A stretch of 45,204 nucleotides of DNA from Lysobacterales bacterium (GTDB lineage: Bacteria; Pseudomonadota; Gammaproteobacteria; Xanthomonadales; SZUA-36): positions 1 to 45,204 of the forward strand of contig JANQPM010000045.1 of assembly GCA_028289465.1 (NCBI GenBank). Reading direction: 5' to 3'. A program made the position numbers and the translations under genes. Positions 1 through 10,151 of this stretch are shown here, in pieces. How positions within the stretch are numbered: the first letter of the stretch is position 1; every line of letters starts with the position of its first letter. The notes under the pieces were generated by a model. It did not search any database. It saw only the letters and a list, made by a program, of their open reading frames with translations, and was not told the DNA's origin.

Positions 1-226
1 AGGCCCCAAAGGAGAAAAACGTCCGGCTGACGTGATCGGCAACGCCGTTAAGGTGATGCAGGTGGCCACCGGTGAGGCTGAGGAAGAATATACCTCAGAT
101 GGGAAGAACAAGGCTGCTGCCGAACTTGGTCAAAAGGGTGGTAAAGCCAGGGCTGCCAAATTAAGCAAGGAGCAGCGCTCGGAAATTGCGAAAAAAGCGG
201 CTAAAGCGCGTTGGCGAAGCGATTAA
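1..226 (+). CDS. KGG-motif small basic protein, 5'-truncated by window edge
   Basis: The frame is open from base 2 and ends at the TAA at 224-226. The N-terminus is missing: the visible protein starts PKGEKRPADVIGNAV, and the in-frame GTG at 32 lies inside the conserved part, so it is not the real start. It is a short, very basic protein with a GQKGGKARAAKLS segment and a C-terminal EIAKKAAKARW segment. This layout belongs to a common family of about 80-residue bacterial proteins of unknown function, probably nucleic-acid binding from its Lys/Ala/Gly-rich composition. Function is not established. It is followed after 7 bp by the convergent end of the next gene. Confidence 0.6.
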   Translation, partial: GPKGEKRPADVIGNAVKVMQVATGEAEEEYTSDGKNKAAAELGQKGGKARAAKLSKEQRSEIAKKAAKARWRSD

Positions 227-233
227 TAAATGT

Positions 234-1217
234 CTATGATTCTTCCGCTCTTTCTATTCTTGATGCACTAACCAGGGTCGCAGAGGTAATCTGCCCCCTT
301 AATTCTTTAGCGTTAATTTCTAACAACACCGGTTTCTTAGCCCACTCATTGTCTTTCAGGATGTTTTTCTGTTCTGATGAGAGGGTTCCCGGAGGGATGG
401 TTACATGAATTGACGTGTCATCTAGCACCCGTTTGACTTTCAGTCTAAACCCTTTTGTGTCACCTGAAATCACAGAAAGAATCGTAAATTCTCCGTCGAT
501 TCGTTTTTCCACTGATTTCTCTCGCGGCTTATGTGTAATCTCAGCTGCATACCGGCCATCTACGTCAATCTCTGAGTCCGGAACGGAAAACGTATCGTTG
601 GGTTTCATCTTGTGAAGGCTATCATTCCGGAAATCATCTACGCCTTTTGATAGGTCCTTGATGTAATGAATTTCTCTTTGTGACTTAGATAAAATTTCCA
701 ATTTTTCTTTTTCTAATTCGGACATCCTAATCCGAGACTCAACTTCTTTATCCCTTTCCTTTTTTTGTAGCCAATTCTTCCAAGCCACATTACTTGCCCA
801 CATCAAGCCAACAGATAAAGAAGCTATTAAAATATGAACTGAATCCATGTTTGATACCGCTGACTTTATTGCTTCATTCAAGACATCTGATAAGTTTGTA
901 CTGTAATCAGATGAACCCTTTTCAACCCTAATGTTTAACTCAAGACGATCCCTGTCTTCATTGGTGAGCTTCCTTAAGTTCTGTTGACCATAAGCTAATT
1001 GACAGTAAAGCCTATGTATTTCCCTTTGTGCATCCAACAAGGGAGGCATAACCCTCGTTGGTACTGATTGATCAAAATCATGGCCAGTGAACTTTAAATC
1101 TAAAGTGGGCCATCCATCAAAGCGAATATTGATAGGCTCGTCAGTGTCGATTTCACCCTCAAGACCTCGATTTAACCACTCCCAAGCTTCTGCTTCATTG
1201 CGAATAACGATGTCCAT
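234..1217 (-). CDS. AT-rich single-helix membrane protein, unknown function
   Basis: This 327-residue protein has no recognised family. Residues 1-120 are soluble and Trp/Asp-rich at the N-terminus. One hydrophobic segment follows (VHILIASLSVGLMWASNVAW, about 128-147), then a charged, probably coiled-coil stretch (about 150-190) and a C-terminal soluble domain rich in beta-forming residues. The ATG at 1217 has a GGGGGT ribosome site just upstream. Base composition is visibly more AT-rich than the core genes to the right, and a transposase remnant lies next to it, so acquisition by transfer is plausible. The topology (small soluble part, helix, coiled coil, beta domain) would suit a membrane-anchored sensor or scaffold, but that is inference. 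Confidence 0.6.
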   Translation of the reverse strand: MDIVIRNEAEAWEWLNRGLEGEIDTDEPINIRFDGWPTLDLKFTGHDFDQSVPTRVMPPLLDAQREIHRLYCQLAYGQQNLRKLTNEDRDRLELNIRVEKGSSDYSTNLSDVLNEAIKSAVSNMDSVHILIASLSVGLMWASNVAWKNWLQKKERDKEVESRIRMSELEKEKLEILSKSQREIHYIKDLSKGVDDFRNDSLHKMKPNDTFSVPDSEIDVDGRYAAEITHKPREKSVEKRIDGEFTILSVISGDTKGFRLKVKRVLDDTSIHVTIPPGTLSSEQKNILKDNEWAKKPVLLEINAKELRGQITSATLVSASRIERAEES

Positions 1218-1253
1218 GAGACCCCCTGCATTAGTATTCTTTATTCACATATT

Positions 1254-1283
1254 ATCATATCCTGAGAGTGCATAAATTGACAA
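1254..1283 (-). promoter_or_regulatory. Candidate sigma-70 promoter for the 234-1217 gene
   Basis: On the minus strand TTGTCA (1278-1283) and TATGAT (1254-1259) are separated by 18 bp, each with one mismatch to consensus. The start codon lies about 37 bp downstream. Read by eye. Confidence 0.5.
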
Positions 1284-1340
1284 AAAATTTGCCAAAAGTA
1301 ACAACAAATCAATAGGTTATTGTTTAATTCGTTTTTGGGC

Positions 1341-1661
1341 GGCAACCCTGATCCAGTTCATATCAGCGCCAGCTATGCCGAACGGCTGAATCTGTCTCTG
1401 AGAATGGGTATGAGGCGTTATACCCGGTTAACTAATGCCTTTAGTAAGAAGTTCCAGAACCACGTCCATATGGTCGCCATCTACACCGTGTTCTATAACT
1501 GGATACGGATACACAAATCACTGAAGGTTACCCCAGCCATGGAAGCGGGTCTGGCTGACTCTACCATGGAGTGGGCGGATATCCTGGAAGCCATGGATTT
1601 AGAGAGCCCGCCAAAGAAGCGCGGACCCTACAAAAAACGACAAACCGAAATTTCAAACTGA
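1341..1661 (+). pseudogene. C-terminal remnant of an IS1-like transposase
   Basis: The translation from about 1341 (GNPDPVHISASYAERLNLS) through RMGMRRYTRLTNAFSKKFQN, YNWIRIHKSLKVTPAM and the basic tail PKKRGPYKKR is the C-terminal third of a widespread IS1-family-type DDE transposase. The in-frame TTG at 1320 only adds a few unrelated residues. The N-terminal zinc-finger and DDE portions are absent and no terminal inverted repeats were recognised, so it cannot transpose. It marks an old insertion beside the AT-rich gene at 234-1217. The family assignment comes from recalled motifs, not a search. Nothing else was seen from 1662 to 1794. Confidence 0.65.
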
Positions 1662-1794
1662 CGCACTACCAAAGGACGGAAACCGATAGGCTTGCAGTGC
1701 AGTATCGGCTGCTCATAGCGGCTACCCGCGGCTGTTACCCGAGACAGTTACCCAAGGCAATCGCTCGGAATGTTTCTCCGAACGGGCCGGCGCA

Positions 1795-3354
1795 CTAACC
1801 GGCACCTCGCTTCAGGTCCGCCGGACGCAGCCCGGCCGTTAACGCAGCCAGCAGATAAGTCCCCAGGCCGGCAAACACCAGCAGCCCGAGCCAGCCCAGC
1901 CGCGATGCGGCCTGCCATTCCACCCAGCTCGGCAAATTCGGCGTCAGCCACCACAACAGCCCGCCCATCACAGCACAGCCGAAAAGCACCGCCGCACCCA
2001 GCCTCAGCCAGCCGGGTTCAGGCCGGTAGATGCCGTCCTTGCGCAGTACCCAGTACAGCAAACCGGCATTGATGTACGCTGACGCAGCGCTGGCCAGCGC
2101 CAACCCGGCATGCGCTGCCGGAAACCGAAGCCACAGCATGCTGCCGACAAATACCAGGTTCAGCACCATATTGGCCAGCATCGCAATCACAGCTATCCTG
2201 ACCGGCGTGCGGGTATTCTGCCGGGCATAGAACCCGGGAGCCAGCACCTTGACCGCAATAAAGGCCGGCAGACCGCTGGCGTATGCGACCAGCGCATAGG
2301 ACGACATCCGCACATCTTCCGGCGTATACGCCTGATACTGAAAAAAACTGCTGAGCAGCGGTACGGCGAGCAGCATCAGACCGACAGCCGCCGGAAGGGT
2401 AACAAACAGCGCCAGCCGCAGCGCCCAGTCCATGGTCTCGGAAAACGCCTGCCCGCTTTGCCGGGCATGTTTTTGCGACAGGCTGGGCAGAATCACCGTC
2501 GACAACGCGACGCCAAAGACGCCAATCGGAAATTCCAGCAAACGATCCGAATAATTCAGCCACGACACACTGCCGGCAATCAAAAACGATGCGATCAGAG
2601 TGTCAAACAGCAAGTTGATTTGCGCGACACCGGAGCCGATCAGCGTCGGCACCATTAACTTTAATATTCGCCTGACGCCGGGGTGCTTCCAGCCCCAGCG
2701 CGGCCGCGGCAGCAGTCCGTGGCGCATCAGTGCCGGTATCTGGAACAGCAGTTGCAATACACCGGCCGCGAGCACCGCCCAGGCCAGTACCATCACCGGC
2801 GGGTCGAAGTGGGTTTGAAAGGCGATGGCGGCAACGATGAATGACACATTCAACAGCGCCGGAGTCAGCGCCGGGATCAGAAAACGCTCAAAGGTATTCA
2901 GAATGCCGCCGGCCAGTGCCGTCAGCGAAATCAATAAAATGTACGGGAAAGTCACGCGCAGCATATTGGCTGACAGATCGAATGCCGGCCGCCCGTCTGC
3001 ATACCAGCCGGGCGCGAATACCGCCAGGATGAACGGTGCCGCAAAAACGCCGATCGCCGTGACAATAAATAGAACGCCCATCAGCGTCCCCGCAGCGGCA
3101 TCGATCAGCGACTTCAGCGCCGCGCGGTCGCCGCGCTCTCGGTATTCGGCCAGCACCGGAACGAAAGCCAGAGAAAACGACCCCTCGGCGAACAGCCGGC
3201 GCAGAAAATTCGGTATCTTGAACGCGACGAAGAACGCATCGGTATTTCCACTCGCGCCAAAGAAACGGGCAAACACCACCTCGCGGATCAAGCCGAGGAC
3301 CCGTGAAATGACCGTCATCGAACCGACAAGCATGGTTGATTTTAACAGCTTCAA
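1795..3354 (-). CDS. murJ: Lipid II flippase MurJ
   Basis: This 519-residue polytopic inner-membrane protein of the MOP exporter superfamily has the usual MurJ length with about 14 predicted helices. It moves lipid II across the inner membrane for peptidoglycan synthesis. The N-terminus (LLKSTMLVGSMTVISRVLGL, then REVVFARFFGAS, then FKIPNFLRRLFAEGSFSLAF) is diagnostic of the family, including the Arg-rich central-cavity region. The ATG at 3354 opens the family-typical N-terminus. It is divergent from rpsT, the usual gammaproteobacterial arrangement, with 228 bp between the starts. The end lies about 130 bp from the transposase remnant, so this is where core chromosome begins on the left. Confidence 0.97.
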   Translation of the reverse strand: MKLLKSTMLVGSMTVISRVLGLIREVVFARFFGASGNTDAFFVAFKIPNFLRRLFAEGSFSLAFVPVLAEYRERGDRAALKSLIDAAAGTLMGVLFIVTAIGVFAAPFILAVFAPGWYADGRPAFDLSANMLRVTFPYILLISLTALAGGILNTFERFLIPALTPALLNVSFIVAAIAFQTHFDPPVMVLAWAVLAAGVLQLLFQIPALMRHGLLPRPRWGWKHPGVRRILKLMVPTLIGSGVAQINLLFDTLIASFLIAGSVSWLNYSDRLLEFPIGVFGVALSTVILPSLSQKHARQSGQAFSETMDWALRLALFVTLPAAVGLMLLAVPLLSSFFQYQAYTPEDVRMSSYALVAYASGLPAFIAVKVLAPGFYARQNTRTPVRIAVIAMLANMVLNLVFVGSMLWLRFPAAHAGLALASAASAYINAGLLYWVLRKDGIYRPEPGWLRLGAAVLFGCAVMGGLLWWLTPNLPSWVEWQAASRLGWLGLLVFAGLGTYLLAALTAGLRPADLKRGAG

Positions 3355-3513
3355 ACTTAACCCTTTGTTTTTATTCTAGTTATCAAGATATTATCAACAT
3401 CGCCCGCGAAGCATGCCATCTGCTCACCACTTAAGATAAGGCAAGAATCGGGCAATCACCGGGCACAGCGCCCTGCAGCCTGGGTTCGGCCCGCTCAAAC
3501 CACGCCAAATCAG

Positions 3514-3542
3514 TTGACCCCGCCGGGCAAAAATAAGACAAT
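3514..3542 (+). promoter_or_regulatory. Candidate sigma-70 promoter of rpsT
   Basis: TTGACC (3514-3519) and GACAAT (3537-3542) are separated by 17 bp, about 40 bp before the rpsT start. A GGAG ribosome site lies just before the GTG start. Confidence 0.5.
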
Positions 3543-3582
3543 ACGCGGCTATTTTTGAACCTATTTATGTTTGGAGTGAACT

Positions 3583-3843
3583 GTGGCCAACAGTGTATCA
3601 GCCCGCAAACGGGCCCGTCAGGCAGAACGCCACCGCAGGCACAACGCATCGCTGCGCTCGCATGTGCGCACCGCGATCAAGAAGGTCTTGGGTGCGATCG
3701 AAGCCGGCGATAAATCTGCTGCAGAAGCCGCGTACAAGGCCGTAGTGCCCGCACTGGACCGCTCAGTGTCCAAGGGCATCATGCATCGCAACAAGGCTGC
3801 GCGCCATAAATCGCGTCTGAATACCCAGGTCCGTGCGATGTAG
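3583..3843 (+). CDS. rpsT: 30S ribosomal protein S20
   Basis: An 86-residue basic protein that binds 16S rRNA early in 30S assembly. The N-terminus [19 protein letters not shown] and the C-terminal [18 protein letters not shown] are characteristic. It starts with GTG, preceded by a TGGAGTGA ribosome site. S20 genes often use non-AUG starts (UUG in E. coli), a feature linked to autogenous control in that organism. It is single-gene, divergent from murJ, and followed by a strong hairpin terminator shared with the convergent obgE. Confidence 0.97.
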   Translation: MANSVSARKRARQAERHRRHNASLRSHVRTAIKKVLGAIEAGDKSAAEAAYKAVVPALDRSVSKGIMHRNKAARHKSRLNTQVRAM

Positions 3844-3912
3844 TCAGCCGCTGAAGGCAACTTTAAGCCGGCCGTCTGCGATGCTCGCGACAACCGGCTC
3901 GAAGCGAATATG

Positions 3913-3938
3913 AAAACCCCGGCGATGCCGGGGTTTTT
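3913..3938. terminator. Bidirectional terminator between rpsT and obgE
   Basis: AAAACCCCGGC (3913-3923), a 3-base loop, then GCCGGGGTTTTT (3927-3938). The T-run serves rpsT and the A-run on the other side gives a shorter U-run for obgE transcripts. Confidence 0.85.
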
Positions 3939-3967
3939 ATTTATCTGCAATCCGCCGGGGCTGCCGG

Positions 3968-4990
<1,023 letters not shown>

Positions 4991-5027
4991 CTACTCCGCT
5001 GCCCGGAAGTATCGGCGGTCCGGGCTG

Positions 5028-5057
5028 TAACAAAATCGGCCACCCGAAGGTGGCCGA
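5028..5057 (-). terminator. Terminator-like hairpin between rpmA and obgE
   Basis: Read on the minus strand: TCGGCCACC, tetraloop TTCG, GGTGGCCGA, then TTTTGTTA. A 9-bp GC-rich stem with a UUCG loop and short U-run sits just after rpmA. This should drop transcription before obgE, making ribosomal protein mRNA more abundant than obgE mRNA. Confidence 0.75.
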
Positions 5058-5111
5058 CTATACAATCTGCATCCTGTCCGAAGCCAGGACCGAGCACCGC
5101 TGTACCCGGGC

Positions 5112-5369
5112 TCAGGCTTCCTCTACGCTAACATACTTGCGCTTCGGGCTGCCCTTGGTTTCGAACTTGACCTTGCCGTCCTTCAACGCAAACAAGGTAT
5201 GGTCGCGACCAACGCCTACATTGACGCCGGCGTGGAACCGCGTGCCCCGCTGACGAACCAGAATATTGCCGGCCAATACCGCTTCGCCGCCATAGCGCTT
5301 CACGCCCAGATATTTCGGGTTCGAATCGCGACCGTTACGGGTACTACCACCTGCTTTCTTATGTGCCAT
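5112..5369 (-). CDS. rpmA: 50S ribosomal protein L27
   Basis: An 85-residue basic protein near the peptidyl-transferase centre. [19 protein letters not shown] at the N-terminus and [18 protein letters not shown] in the middle are diagnostic. The N-terminus starts directly with the mature AHKK form, so there is no N-terminal extension of the Firmicute type. It lies 41 bp downstream of rplU in the conserved rplU-rpmA-obgE operon. Confidence 0.97.
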   Translation of the reverse strand: MAHKKAGGSTRNGRDSNPKYLGVKRYGGEAVLAGNILVRQRGTRFHAGVNVGVGRDHTLFALKDGKVKFETKGSPKRKYVSVEEA

Positions 5370-5410
5370 GACTAATACTCCAACTAACCCGAGCCCTTAA
5401 GCCCAGGTTC

Positions 5411-6013
5411 CTATTCTTCTTCCTGAGCGGCAGCGGTCAGTTCGCGCGCCTGCTGCTGCCAGTTATCACGTTCGATACGGCCTTTGAAGTTCAGCGCTTC
5501 ATCGACCTGGGCAATCTGCTCGTCAGTGAACTCGATGATCTGGGCATAATGGAAAATCCCCAGCTCGTTGAGCTTTTTCTCCAGCACCGGTCCGACGCCG
5601 GATATTTTCTTCAGGTCGTCTGCAGAACCTTGCGGCGCATCCAGGAACTTGACGGCCGGCTTCGCCTCGGTCTTGGGCTTGGCAGTCTTCTTACCAGCAC
5701 CTTTGGCTGCCACGTCGGTAATCTCAATGGTGGTGAAATACTGACGGTGCCCCATCTGCTTGCGATGGTGCTTGCGGCGCCGGAATTTGATGATGCGTAT
5801 TTTTTTGCCGCGGCCATGGTCCAGAACCTTGGCCGTGACGACGCCGCCATCCAGATACGGGCTGCCGACCTGTACGTCTTCGCCTTCACCGACCATCAAT
5901 ACCTGGTCAAGCTGAACGGTCGAGCCTTTCTCGGCATCAATTTTTTCAATTCTTAGAATGTCCCCGGTGGTTGCACGATACTGCTTGCCACCGGTTGCGA
6001 ATACAGCGTACAT
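5411..6013 (-). CDS. rplU: Ribosomal protein L21 with C-terminal helix-hairpin-helix domain
   Basis: Residues 1 to about 103 are a normal L21 (MYAVFATGGKQYRATTGD, RRRKHHRKQMGHRQYFT), a 23S rRNA-binding protein. The protein is 200 residues, about twice the usual gammaproteobacterial length. After a Lys/Ala/Pro linker (GAGKKTAKPKTEAKPA) comes a helix-hairpin-helix type domain (DDLKKISGVGPVLEKKLNEL, then FHYAQIIEFTDEQIAQVDEA, then FKGRIERDNW). Similar tails are known on L21 of many alphaproteobacteria. Because the frame is continuous without an internal stop, it is a real fusion in this sequence. The role of the tail is unknown; extra RNA contact is a guess. First gene of the rplU-rpmA-obgE operon. 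Confidence 0.95.
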   Translation of the reverse strand: MYAVFATGGKQYRATTGDILRIEKIDAEKGSTVQLDQVLMVGEGEDVQVGSPYLDGGVVTAKVLDHGRGKKIRIIKFRRRKHHRKQMGHRQYFTTIEITDVAAKGAGKKTAKPKTEAKPAVKFLDAPQGSADDLKKISGVGPVLEKKLNELGIFHYAQIIEFTDEQIAQVDEALNFKGRIERDNWQQQARELTAAAQEEE

Positions 6014-6215
6014 GGGTACCAGCTCCGAAATTGATTCGTTAACGCTTTAGTCAGCCGGAAAGGTCCGGCAATCCGGCACGAAAAATCCCCGCGCCAAAGC
6101 GGTTTCACAAAAGGGCGAGAATGTTAGCGGCTTTGGCGGTCCAGGTCAATACTTCAGACCCACAACCCAGGGCTTGCGAACGGCTCCTGAATCGAACGTT
6201 GGCCTTCAGTTGTGG
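6014..6215 (-). promoter_or_regulatory. Structured 5' leader of the rplU operon
   Basis: The roughly 200-nt leader between the candidate promoter and rplU contains two inverted repeats. One is CGCCAAAGC (6130-6138, minus strand) paired with GCTTTGGCG (6092-6100), followed on the RNA by GGGGATTTTT. The other is a shorter hairpin GCCGGA/TCCGGC (6054-6069) about 40 nt before the start codon. The first with its U-run looks attenuator-like. L21 leader RNAs with regulatory roles are described in other bacteria; whether this is related is not tested. Confidence 0.4.
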
Positions 6216-6244
6216 CTTATACTATCTGGTTGATTATTCAGCAA
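6216..6244 (-). promoter_or_regulatory. Candidate sigma-70 promoter of rplU-rpmA-obgE
   Basis: On the minus strand TTGCTG (6239-6244), a 17-bp spacer, and TATAAG (6216-6221). Good spacing and -10, moderate -35. The remaining bases from 6245 to 6422 show no gene and no clear signal for the neighbouring oxygenase. Confidence 0.55.
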
Positions 6245-6422
6245 ATTATTCGGCAATCCTAAAGATACCCCAGAACTCGGACCGCAAACGCAGCAGATTG
6301 ACATAAATCTTATTCGGGCGATGCTCTGCGGGAGTCCGCGGCGGCGCGTCCCGAATCCGGCGTGTCAACGGCGCGAGGCCGCCAATCATTTCACGCAGGC
6401 GCAGCCTCGAATGGTCGGTCTT

Positions 6423-7169
6423 TTAAGTTCGCAGCCAGCCGGTCACCGCGTACCTTGCACTGCTTGCGAACTCGGCAACCGGCGACACGCAATGTTCGGC
6501 CGGCACGGAAAACAAGGTGATGGTATTGAAACGCGGCATAAAGGTCTGCTCCACCTCGCCGTTCTCGTCCAGAAACTGCAGCAACCCGCCCCAATGCGCC
6601 TCCCAGTTCCGGGTCAGGTTCAGCACATAGGCGGCAACGCGGCCCTCTTCGTGCTGTATGTCATTGTGCATTTTCAGGAAATGGCCGGCAATATAGCGCG
6701 TTGCCTGGGCATCCGAGCGCCGAATCTCCGATCGGCCAGTGATGCGCCGCATCGCGTTCAGCCACGGGCTGGTATTGATCTGCTCGACCATCCGGTGCAA
6801 CACCAGGTCCGGGTCGCGCTTTTCCTTGTATGCGGTAACCATCATGTAGCTGTCGTAGCGAAACTGAAACTGCTCTCTGGCGATATCCAGAATGCGCGTA
6901 TTCATCGCTTCAGACTCCGCCTCGGTCATTGCTGCCAGCTCTTCTGCCCACAACTTCCGCGGGCCGTCACGGTCGCGAAAGGCCAGCGACCACGGTACCT
7001 GATGGTGCAAACACTGATATAACAACTCGGCGACTTCCGGACGCAGCGCGTCCTCGATCTGCAGCCGCCCCTCGTCCTGAAAAGCGGTGGCCAGTGCGCC
7101 GATATCCAGTTCGGGATTCAGCAGGCCCCGGCGCAGGACCTCATGTTGGTTTGATACGCTTGATGTCAC
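6423..7169 (-). CDS. 2-oxoglutarate/Fe(II)-dependent oxygenase
   Basis: A 248-residue soluble protein of the prolyl-4-hydroxylase-like 2OG-Fe(II) oxygenase superfamily. The iron triad is visible: His168 and Asp170 in FLKMHNDIQ and distal His226 in PAEHCVSPV, with Arg239 in RYAVTGW as the 2-oxoglutarate carboxylate ligand. The family uses O2 and 2-oxoglutarate to hydroxylate proteins or small molecules. The substrate cannot be read from sequence. Related bacterial proteins have been compared with Ofd1/Tpa1-type translation-factor hydroxylases, and the position next to ribosomal protein genes fits that weakly. It is transcribed away from uvrA, sharing a 156-bp intergenic region. Confidence 0.85.
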   Translation of the reverse strand: MTSSVSNQHEVLRRGLLNPELDIGALATAFQDEGRLQIEDALRPEVAELLYQCLHHQVPWSLAFRDRDGPRKLWAEELAAMTEAESEAMNTRILDIAREQFQFRYDSYMMVTAYKEKRDPDLVLHRMVEQINTSPWLNAMRRITGRSEIRRSDAQATRYIAGHFLKMHNDIQHEEGRVAAYVLNLTRNWEAHWGGLLQFLDENGEVEQTFMPRFNTITLFSVPAEHCVSPVAEFASSARYAVTGWLRT

Positions 7170-7264
7170 GGCGTCACCCCGGTAATAAATGTCCCAAAAT
7201 CGAACCTCGCAAGCATAGCAAGCGGCATTCCGGCCGGCACAGCAAAAATCCGTTGAAAGTCACT

Positions 7265-7294
7265 TTGCTTGATGTAAGTCAGGCGCTGTATAGT
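7265..7294 (+). promoter_or_regulatory. Candidate promoter of uvrA
   Basis: TTGCTT (7265-7270) and TATAGT (7289-7294) with an 18-bp spacer. A CTGT half-site at 7286-7289 overlaps the -10, but there is no matching ACAG half, so LexA control is not supported here. Confidence 0.4.
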
Positions 7295-7325
7295 AACCGG
7301 TTTAGCACGGGGTTTCTGAAACGCG

Positions 7326-10151
7326 ATGGACACCATCCGCATCCGCGGCGCTCGCACTCATAATCTGGCCAATGTCGACCTCGATCTGCCCCGCGATCAG
7401 CTCATCGTGATCACCGGATTGTCGGGTTCCGGAAAGTCGTCCCTGGCCTTCGACACCATCTACGCCGAAGGCCAGCGGCGTTACGTGGAATCGCTGTCCG
7501 CTTATGCCCGTCAGTTTCTTTCGATGATGGAAAAACCGGATGTCGACCATATCGAAGGGCTGTCGCCGGCAATATCCATCGAGCAAAAATCCACATCGCA
7601 CAATCCGCGTTCGACGGTCGGAACCATCACCGAGATCTATGATTACCTGCGATTGATGTTCGCCCGGGTCGGTACGCCGCAGTGCCCGAACCATCATTTG
7701 CCGCTGGATGCGCAGACTGTCAGCCAGATGGTTGACCATGTGCTGAACCTGCCCGAAGGCAGCAAAGCCATGCTGCTGGCGCCAGTCGTACGCAACCGCA
7801 AAGGCGAGCATGCACAATTGTTTGAAGAGCTGCGCAGCCAGGGCTATGTGCGCGCCAGGGTCGACGGCAGGGTATACGAGCTGGACGATGTGCCGACGCT
7901 GGAATTGCGCAAAAAGCACACTATCGAAGTGGTGGTCGATCGCTTCAGGGTCCGGCCCGATATTAAGCAGCGCCTTGCCGAATCGTTCGAAACCGCACTA
8001 TACCTGACCGATGGACTGGCCTCGGTACACCCGCTGGACGACGGCAGCGACATCAAACCGATTCTGTTCAGTTCCCGGTATTCCTGCCCCGAATGCGACT
8101 ACAGCCTGCAGGAACTGGAACCGCGCATGTTTTCGTTTAACAACCCGAATGGCGCATGCCAGGACTGCGACGGGCTTGGCGTCACGCAATATTTCGATCC
8201 GGGCCGGGTAGTCAGCAATCCGCATCTAAGCCTGGCCGGCGGTGCGGTACGCGGCTGGGACCGGCGCAACGCGTATTATTTTCAGATCATCCAGTCACTG
8301 GCCAAACACTATCAATTTGACCCCGAAACGCCATTTGAAGAACTGCCGAAGACCGTCCGCAAAGTCATTCTTTACGGCAGCGGCGAGGAGGTCATCGCGT
8401 TCCGGTATCTGAACGATGGCAACGGCACCGTGCGCAAGCACCCGTTTGCCGGCGTTATTCCAAACCTGGAACGCCGCTACCGTGAAACCGACTCCCGCAT
8501 CGTCCGCGAGGAGCTGGCCAAATACATTAACCAGCAGCCCTGCCCGGCCTGCCGCGGCCAGCGCCTTAATCAGGCCGCCCGCCATGTATTCGTTCAGGAC
8601 ACGGACCTGCCGGCCATCGTTGGCTGGCCGATCGCAAAGTGCCTGGATTTCTTCGCCAATCTGAGGCTGACCGGCAAGCGCGGAGAAATTGCAGAGAAGA
8701 TCGTCAAAGAGGTCAGCGAACGCCTCCGCTTTCTGGTCAATGTCGGGCTCGACTACCTGACGCTGGAACGCCAGGCCGATACCTTGTCCGGTGGCGAGGC
8801 GCAGCGCATTCGGCTGGCCAGCCAGATCGGCGCCGGGCTGGTCGGCGTGATGTACATTCTCGACGAGCCCTCTATCGGACTGCATCAGCGCGACAATGAG
8901 CGGCTGCTGGCCACCCTGACCCGGCTGCGGGACCTCGGTAACACCGTGATTGTGGTGGAACATGACGAAGATGCGATACGCAGCGCCAATCATGTGGTCG
9001 ATATCGGGCCGGGCGCCGGGGTGCACGGCGGCCAGATACTGTTCTCCGGCCAGCCCGATTCCCTGGCGCAGCACGAAAACTCCCTGACCGGCCAGTATTT
9101 ATCCGGACGGCGCCGGATTCCGATACCCGGCAAGCGCACCACGCCGGACCCGGAACGGACCTTTCGCCTGTTCGGCGCCAAGGGAAACAACCTGCAAAAG
9201 GTGGATCTGGAAATACCGGCCGGACTGTTTACCTGCGTGACCGGAGTATCCGGCTCCGGCAAATCGACCCTGATCAACGACACGCTGCACCGGCTGGCCG
9301 CGCGGCATCTGTACGGCAGCAACCTGAACCCGGCGGCCTATGACCGCTACGAGGGAATCGAGTTGTTCGACAAAGTGGTCGACATTGACCAGAGCCCGAT
9401 CGGCCGCACGCCGCGTTCGAATCCGGCGACCTATACCGGTCTGTTCACCCCGATCAGAGAATTGTTTTCCGGAACCCAGGAAGCCCGCGCCCGGGGCTAC
9501 AAGCCGGGCCGCTTCAGCTTCAATGTGAAAGGCGGTCGCTGCGAAGCCTGCCAGGGTGACGGGCTGATCCGCGTGGAAATGCACTTTTTGCCGGATATCT
9601 ACGTGCCCTGCGACGTCTGCCAGGGCAAACGCTACAACCGGGAAACGCTGAGCGTGACCTACAAGGGCAAGAATATCCACGAAGTGCTGCAGATGACGGT
9701 GGAAGATGCAATGGCGTTCTTCGAGCCGGTGCCGGCCGTGGCCCGCAAGCTGCGGACCCTGATGGATGTCGGCCTGAGCTATATTCAGCTCGGACAGAGC
9801 GCAACTACTCTGTCCGGCGGCGAAGCACAGCGTATCAAGCTGGCCAAGGAACTTTCCAAGCGCGATACCGGCAAGACCCTGTATATCCTGGACGAGCCGA
9901 CTACCGGTCTGCATTTCCACGATATCGAACAACTACTCGGTGTGCTGCACCGTCTGCGTGATCACGGTAATACCGTAGTGGTTATCGAGCACAATCTGGA
10001 TGTAATCAAGACCGCCGACTGGATTATCGACCTCGGCCCGGAAGGCGGCAACCGCGGTGGCCAGATCATCGCCAAAGGCAGCCCGGAAGTCGTTGCGAAA
10101 AACCGCAAGTCCTATACCGGCCAGTTCCTGAGCAAGACACTGGCACGATGA
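7326..10151 (+). CDS. uvrA: Excinuclease ABC subunit A
   Basis: A 941-residue full-length UvrA, the damage-recognition ATPase of nucleotide excision repair. Two ABC ATPase modules are visible, with Walker [10 protein letters not shown] (Lys37) and GVSGSGKST, two signatures [10 protein letters not shown], and Walker B YILDEPS/YILDEPT. Both zinc modules are intact: CPECDYSLQ...ACQDCDG in the first half and CEACQGDG...CDVCQGK in the second. ATG at 7326. The stop overlaps the start of the thioesterase gene by 4 bp (ATGA), so the two are translationally coupled. Confidence 0.98.
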   Translation: MDTIRIRGARTHNLANVDLDLPRDQLIVITGLSGSGKSSLAFDTIYAEGQRRYVESLSAYARQFLSMMEKPDVDHIEGLSPAISIEQKSTSHNPRSTVGTITEIYDYLRLMFARVGTPQCPNHHLPLDAQTVSQMVDHVLNLPEGSKAMLLAPVVRNRKGEHAQLFEELRSQGYVRARVDGRVYELDDVPTLELRKKHTIEVVVDRFRVRPDIKQRLAESFETALYLTDGLASVHPLDDGSDIKPILFSSRYSCPECDYSLQELEPRMFSFNNPNGACQDCDGLGVTQYFDPGRVVSNPHLSLAGGAVRGWDRRNAYYFQIIQSLAKHYQFDPETPFEELPKTVRKVILYGSGEEVIAFRYLNDGNGTVRKHPFAGVIPNLERRYRETDSRIVREELAKYINQQPCPACRGQRLNQAARHVFVQDTDLPAIVGWPIAKCLDFFANLRLTGKRGEIAEKIVKEVSERLRFLVNVGLDYLTLERQADTLSGGEAQRIRLASQIGAGLVGVMYILDEPSIGLHQRDNERLLATLTRLRDLGNTVIVVEHDEDAIRSANHVVDIGPGAGVHGGQILFSGQPDSLAQHENSLTGQYLSGRRRIPIPGKRTTPDPERTFRLFGAKGNNLQKVDLEIPAGLFTCVTGVSGSGKSTLINDTLHRLAARHLYGSNLNPAAYDRYEGIELFDKVVDIDQSPIGRTPRSNPATYTGLFTPIRELFSGTQEARARGYKPGRFSFNVKGGRCEACQGDGLIRVEMHFLPDIYVPCDVCQGKRYNRETLSVTYKGKNIHEVLQMTVEDAMAFFEPVPAVARKLRTLMDVGLSYIQLGQSATTLSGGEAQRIKLAKELSKRDTGKTLYILDEPTTGLHFHDIEQLLGVLHRLRDHGNTVVVIEHNLDVIKTADWIIDLGPEGGNRGGQIIAKGSPEVVAKNRKSYTGQFLSKTLAR

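Noticed and set aside
6121-6306. Short frame in the rplU leader
   Set aside because: No ribosome site and it overlaps the promoter and leader structures of rplU.
7286-7301. LexA box upstream of uvrA
   Set aside because: Only one CTGT half is present; the second half is CGGT rather than ACAG.
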